A DNA stretch of 64,000 nt from the NCBI GenBank assembly GCA_963847715.1, contig CAWKAZ010000015.1, forward strand, positions 148,070 through 212,069. The letters are read 5' to 3'. How positions within the stretch are numbered: the stretch's first letter is position 1; each line of letters starts with the position of its first letter. The stretch comes from Acidiflorens sp963847715 (GTDB taxonomy: Bacteria; Acidobacteriota; Terriglobia; Terriglobales; Acidobacteriaceae). The translations under genes and the position numbers were made by a program. The notes beneath the pieces are model-generated. The model saw only the letters and a program-made list of their open reading frames with translations, was not told the origin of the DNA and made no database searches. Below, one piece after another: positions 62,651-64,000 of the stretch.

Positions 62651-63625
62651 TCAATAGACGATGAGGTGAACCTTCGAGTCTTCGGCATTTTCACTTGACG
62701 AGTCGCGTGCTACTACTTCGACCTGATTATTGGTGAGGCTGCCGGTGTGTAGGCATTGGCCGTCCTGATTCCCACAGGCGTTGACGAAGACTGAGGCTCC
62801 AAGTTTGCCCAAGGTCTGCGTTCCAGGCGTAGCAGAGTAGATGCGGTCGTCTACCTCAAACCCGAAATCAAAAATGTAGTCGCCTGAGAAAGGGATATCG
62901 AAACCAAATCCACAAGGAGGCTTCGTTGCGGCCGCTCCGGAGAGAGTGGAATTGAAACAGGAAATAATCCTGCCACCGCTGAACGGGCTGAAATGAAGCA
63001 TCGCTTTGACCGCGCCGCCGGATGATCGTGTCTGATCTAGGTTGCCATTCTGATCGATGATCATCGTACCGCCGGTATCGGTGGACGCTTCGGCGGGCAG
63101 GATGGTCAAGCGGTTGAGACAACAACCGGGTATGGAGTTAGGCGGATACTGCCAGATGCTGTACGAGTTGACTGGAACGCCGAAGCCCCCTCCCACTGGC
63201 GCGGTTAAAGTCCACCATGTGTTGGGAACACCTTTCGCGGCCCTACCCACTAAAGAGTAGCCCCCGATGGCTTGAGTAGTGTCGTTTCCAGGGTCCACCC
63301 GGATCACCATATTGTTGTTGTTGCCCAGGTCGAGTCCCTGCGCTGGAGTGGTCGTTCCTAATCCCACCAGGCCCGTGCTGGATTGAAACAGCGACGAGGT
63401 TCCCAGAGTGGTCGCGTTCGTCCACAAGGGAAGGAAATTGGCTTTACCGCCGTTGGTTTTTACCGTTTTCAGGGTAAGTGGATTTTGTGCGGCTTCGGAA
63501 CCGGCTGACCCCGAACCGTGACTGCTAGCGATCGAAGAGTCTGGCTGTTGCTGGGCGTTTACGACTGAACAAAACATCGAAGCTCCAACACAAGCAGTGA
63601 GTAGACGGCGGCAGAACTTCATCAC
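62651..63625 (-). CDS. Secreted protein with VGLGTTTPAQ-type repeats, unknown function
   Basis: A 324-residue protein with a signal peptide (cleavage near VNAQQ). The N-terminal part has the segment GLVGLGTTTPAQGLDLG, a pattern shared with phage tail-fibre-like and acidobacterial secreted surface proteins. A beta-rich region follows, with two Cys pairs (GCCLNRL, VNACGNQDGQC) that could form disulphides. I do not recognise a catalytic motif. It lies 77 bases downstream (in + coordinates) of the MauG-like gene and shares its direction; co-transcription is possible but not shown. Confidence 0.65.
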   Translation of the reverse strand: MMKFCRRLLTACVGASMFCSVVNAQQQPDSSIASSHGSGSAGSEAAQNPLTLKTVKTNGGKANFLPLWTNATTLGTSSLFQSSTGLVGLGTTTPAQGLDLGNNNNMVIRVDPGNDTTQAIGGYSLVGRAAKGVPNTWWTLTAPVGGGFGVPVNSYSIWQYPPNSIPGCCLNRLTILPAEASTDTGGTMIIDQNGNLDQTRSSGGAVKAMLHFSPFSGGRIISCFNSTLSGAAATKPPCGFGFDIPFSGDYIFDFGFEVDDRIYSATPGTQTLGKLGASVFVNACGNQDGQCLHTGSLTNNQVEVVARDSSSENAEDSKVHLIVY

Positions 63626-63809
63626 AACCTCCCAAATTGCGTGACTGGTGGTTTTCGGCAGGAATCAATGGACTTGGCGGAAGATGGTGCTAAAATGGCG
63701 GTCCAATCTTTTCCTCGTCTCCCCAGACAGAGGGGAACGTATCCAAAATGCTCTCGCCAAGTCCTAAAGAAAGCCCTCAAAAGTTCTCAGAACTTCTAAA
63801 ACACTTGCT

Positions 63810-64000
63810 ATGTCCAGTCTGACCAGCAACTTGTACGAGTTCGATGAATTTCGCCTCGACCCCCAAAGCCGGGTGTTGAGAAGGGGTGGGACAGTCGTGC
63901 CGCTGACCCCGAAGGCCTTCGACGTTCTCTTTCTGTTGATCCAAAACGGCGGAAGGATTGTGACCAAAGACGAACTGATGAAAACGGTCTGGCCAGACAG
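63810..64000 (+). CDS. Winged-helix (CadC/OmpR-type) transcriptional regulator, N-terminal part
   Basis: The first 63 codons of a + strand gene that runs off the window. They read as an OmpR-type winged-helix DNA-binding domain: LYEFDEFRLDPQSRVLRRGG, then VPLTPKAFDVLFLLIQNGGR and VTKDELMKTVWPDS. Such N-terminal domains in acidobacterial proteins are commonly followed by TPR, TolB-like or WD-repeat regions; the downstream architecture cannot be seen. The ATG at 63810 is the best start, 184 bases from the divergent secreted-protein gene. Confidence 0.85.
   Translation, partial: MSSLTSNLYEFDEFRLDPQSRVLRRGGTVVPLTPKAFDVLFLLIQNGGRIVTKDELMKTVWPD

Overview
The window is a gene-dense, roughly 57-60 % GC bacterial chromosome segment with no tRNA, rRNA, CRISPR array or recognisable mobile element. 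Its gene content fits a soil-type member of the Acidobacteriota (probably Terriglobia): a secreted S9 peptidase, an AmmeMemoRadiSam radical SAM enzyme, a CadC-like winged-helix regulator, several PilZ proteins and REP-like hairpins. This assignment is inferred from content and style, not from a database search.

Left flank (1-7.3 kb): the tail of an N-acetylmuramoyl-L-alanine amidase on the + strand faces a compact minus-strand set made of a PilZ-GAF-TM-Sel1 protein, a secreted protein of unknown function, the radical SAM enzyme AmrS, a lipoprotein and an S9 peptidase.

Polysaccharide locus (7.4-54.4 kb): this is a complete Wzx/Wzy-type export system. It has a WecA/MraY-like priming phosphoglycosyltransferase (about 7.4-9.0 kb), a Wza-like export protein (9.3 kb), a flippase (30.9 kb), a Wzy-like polymerase (25.8 kb) and a Wzc-type tyrosine autokinase (49.3 kb). 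A second ligase/polymerase follows at 53.0 kb. Between them lies a minus-strand array from 39.0 down to 10.3 kb. It encodes five GT4 and one GT2 glycosyltransferases, four small methyltransferases plus a TylF-type one, three class II glutamine amidotransferases of the asparagine synthase family, a NodU/CmcH carbamoyltransferase, a zinc-dehydrogenase/Gfo-Idh-MocA fusion, a glucuronyl C5-epimerase-like protein coupled to a beta-propeller, a UDP-glucuronate-4-epimerase-like enzyme, and a DUF4910/AAC(3) pair. Many genes overlap by 1-4 bases, so they are probably co-translated. Together they suggest a polymer rich in uronic acids that are amidated, carbamoylated, methylated and possibly epimerised.

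Pseudaminic acid module (40.9-48.9 kb): a second minus-strand operon carries pseB, pseC, a 1029-residue three-domain protein (Gfo/Idh/MocA oxidoreductase + CMP-sugar cytidylyltransferase + class III aminotransferase), a PseG-PseH fusion and pseI. All six canonical Pse steps fit in five ORFs, with two extra catalytic domains. A lone + strand GT-B-like gene at 39.2 kb sits beside it and may encode the transferase. The pseB/wzc divergent region holds a perfect 14-bp palindrome and a promoter-like sequence.

Right flank (54.5-64 kb): a lysine-rich secreted protein, a PilZ protein, a LuxR-type regulator with an apparently degenerate receiver domain, a chemoreceptor ending in a PilZ domain, 1-pyrroline-5-carboxylate dehydrogenase, a block of REP-like hairpins, two small membrane proteins (one of only 56 residues), a di-haem MauG-like cytochrome, a secreted protein of unknown function and the start of a winged-helix regulator. 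Three PilZ proteins close to the locus make cyclic-di-GMP control of the polymer or of motility plausible, but nothing in the sequence proves it.
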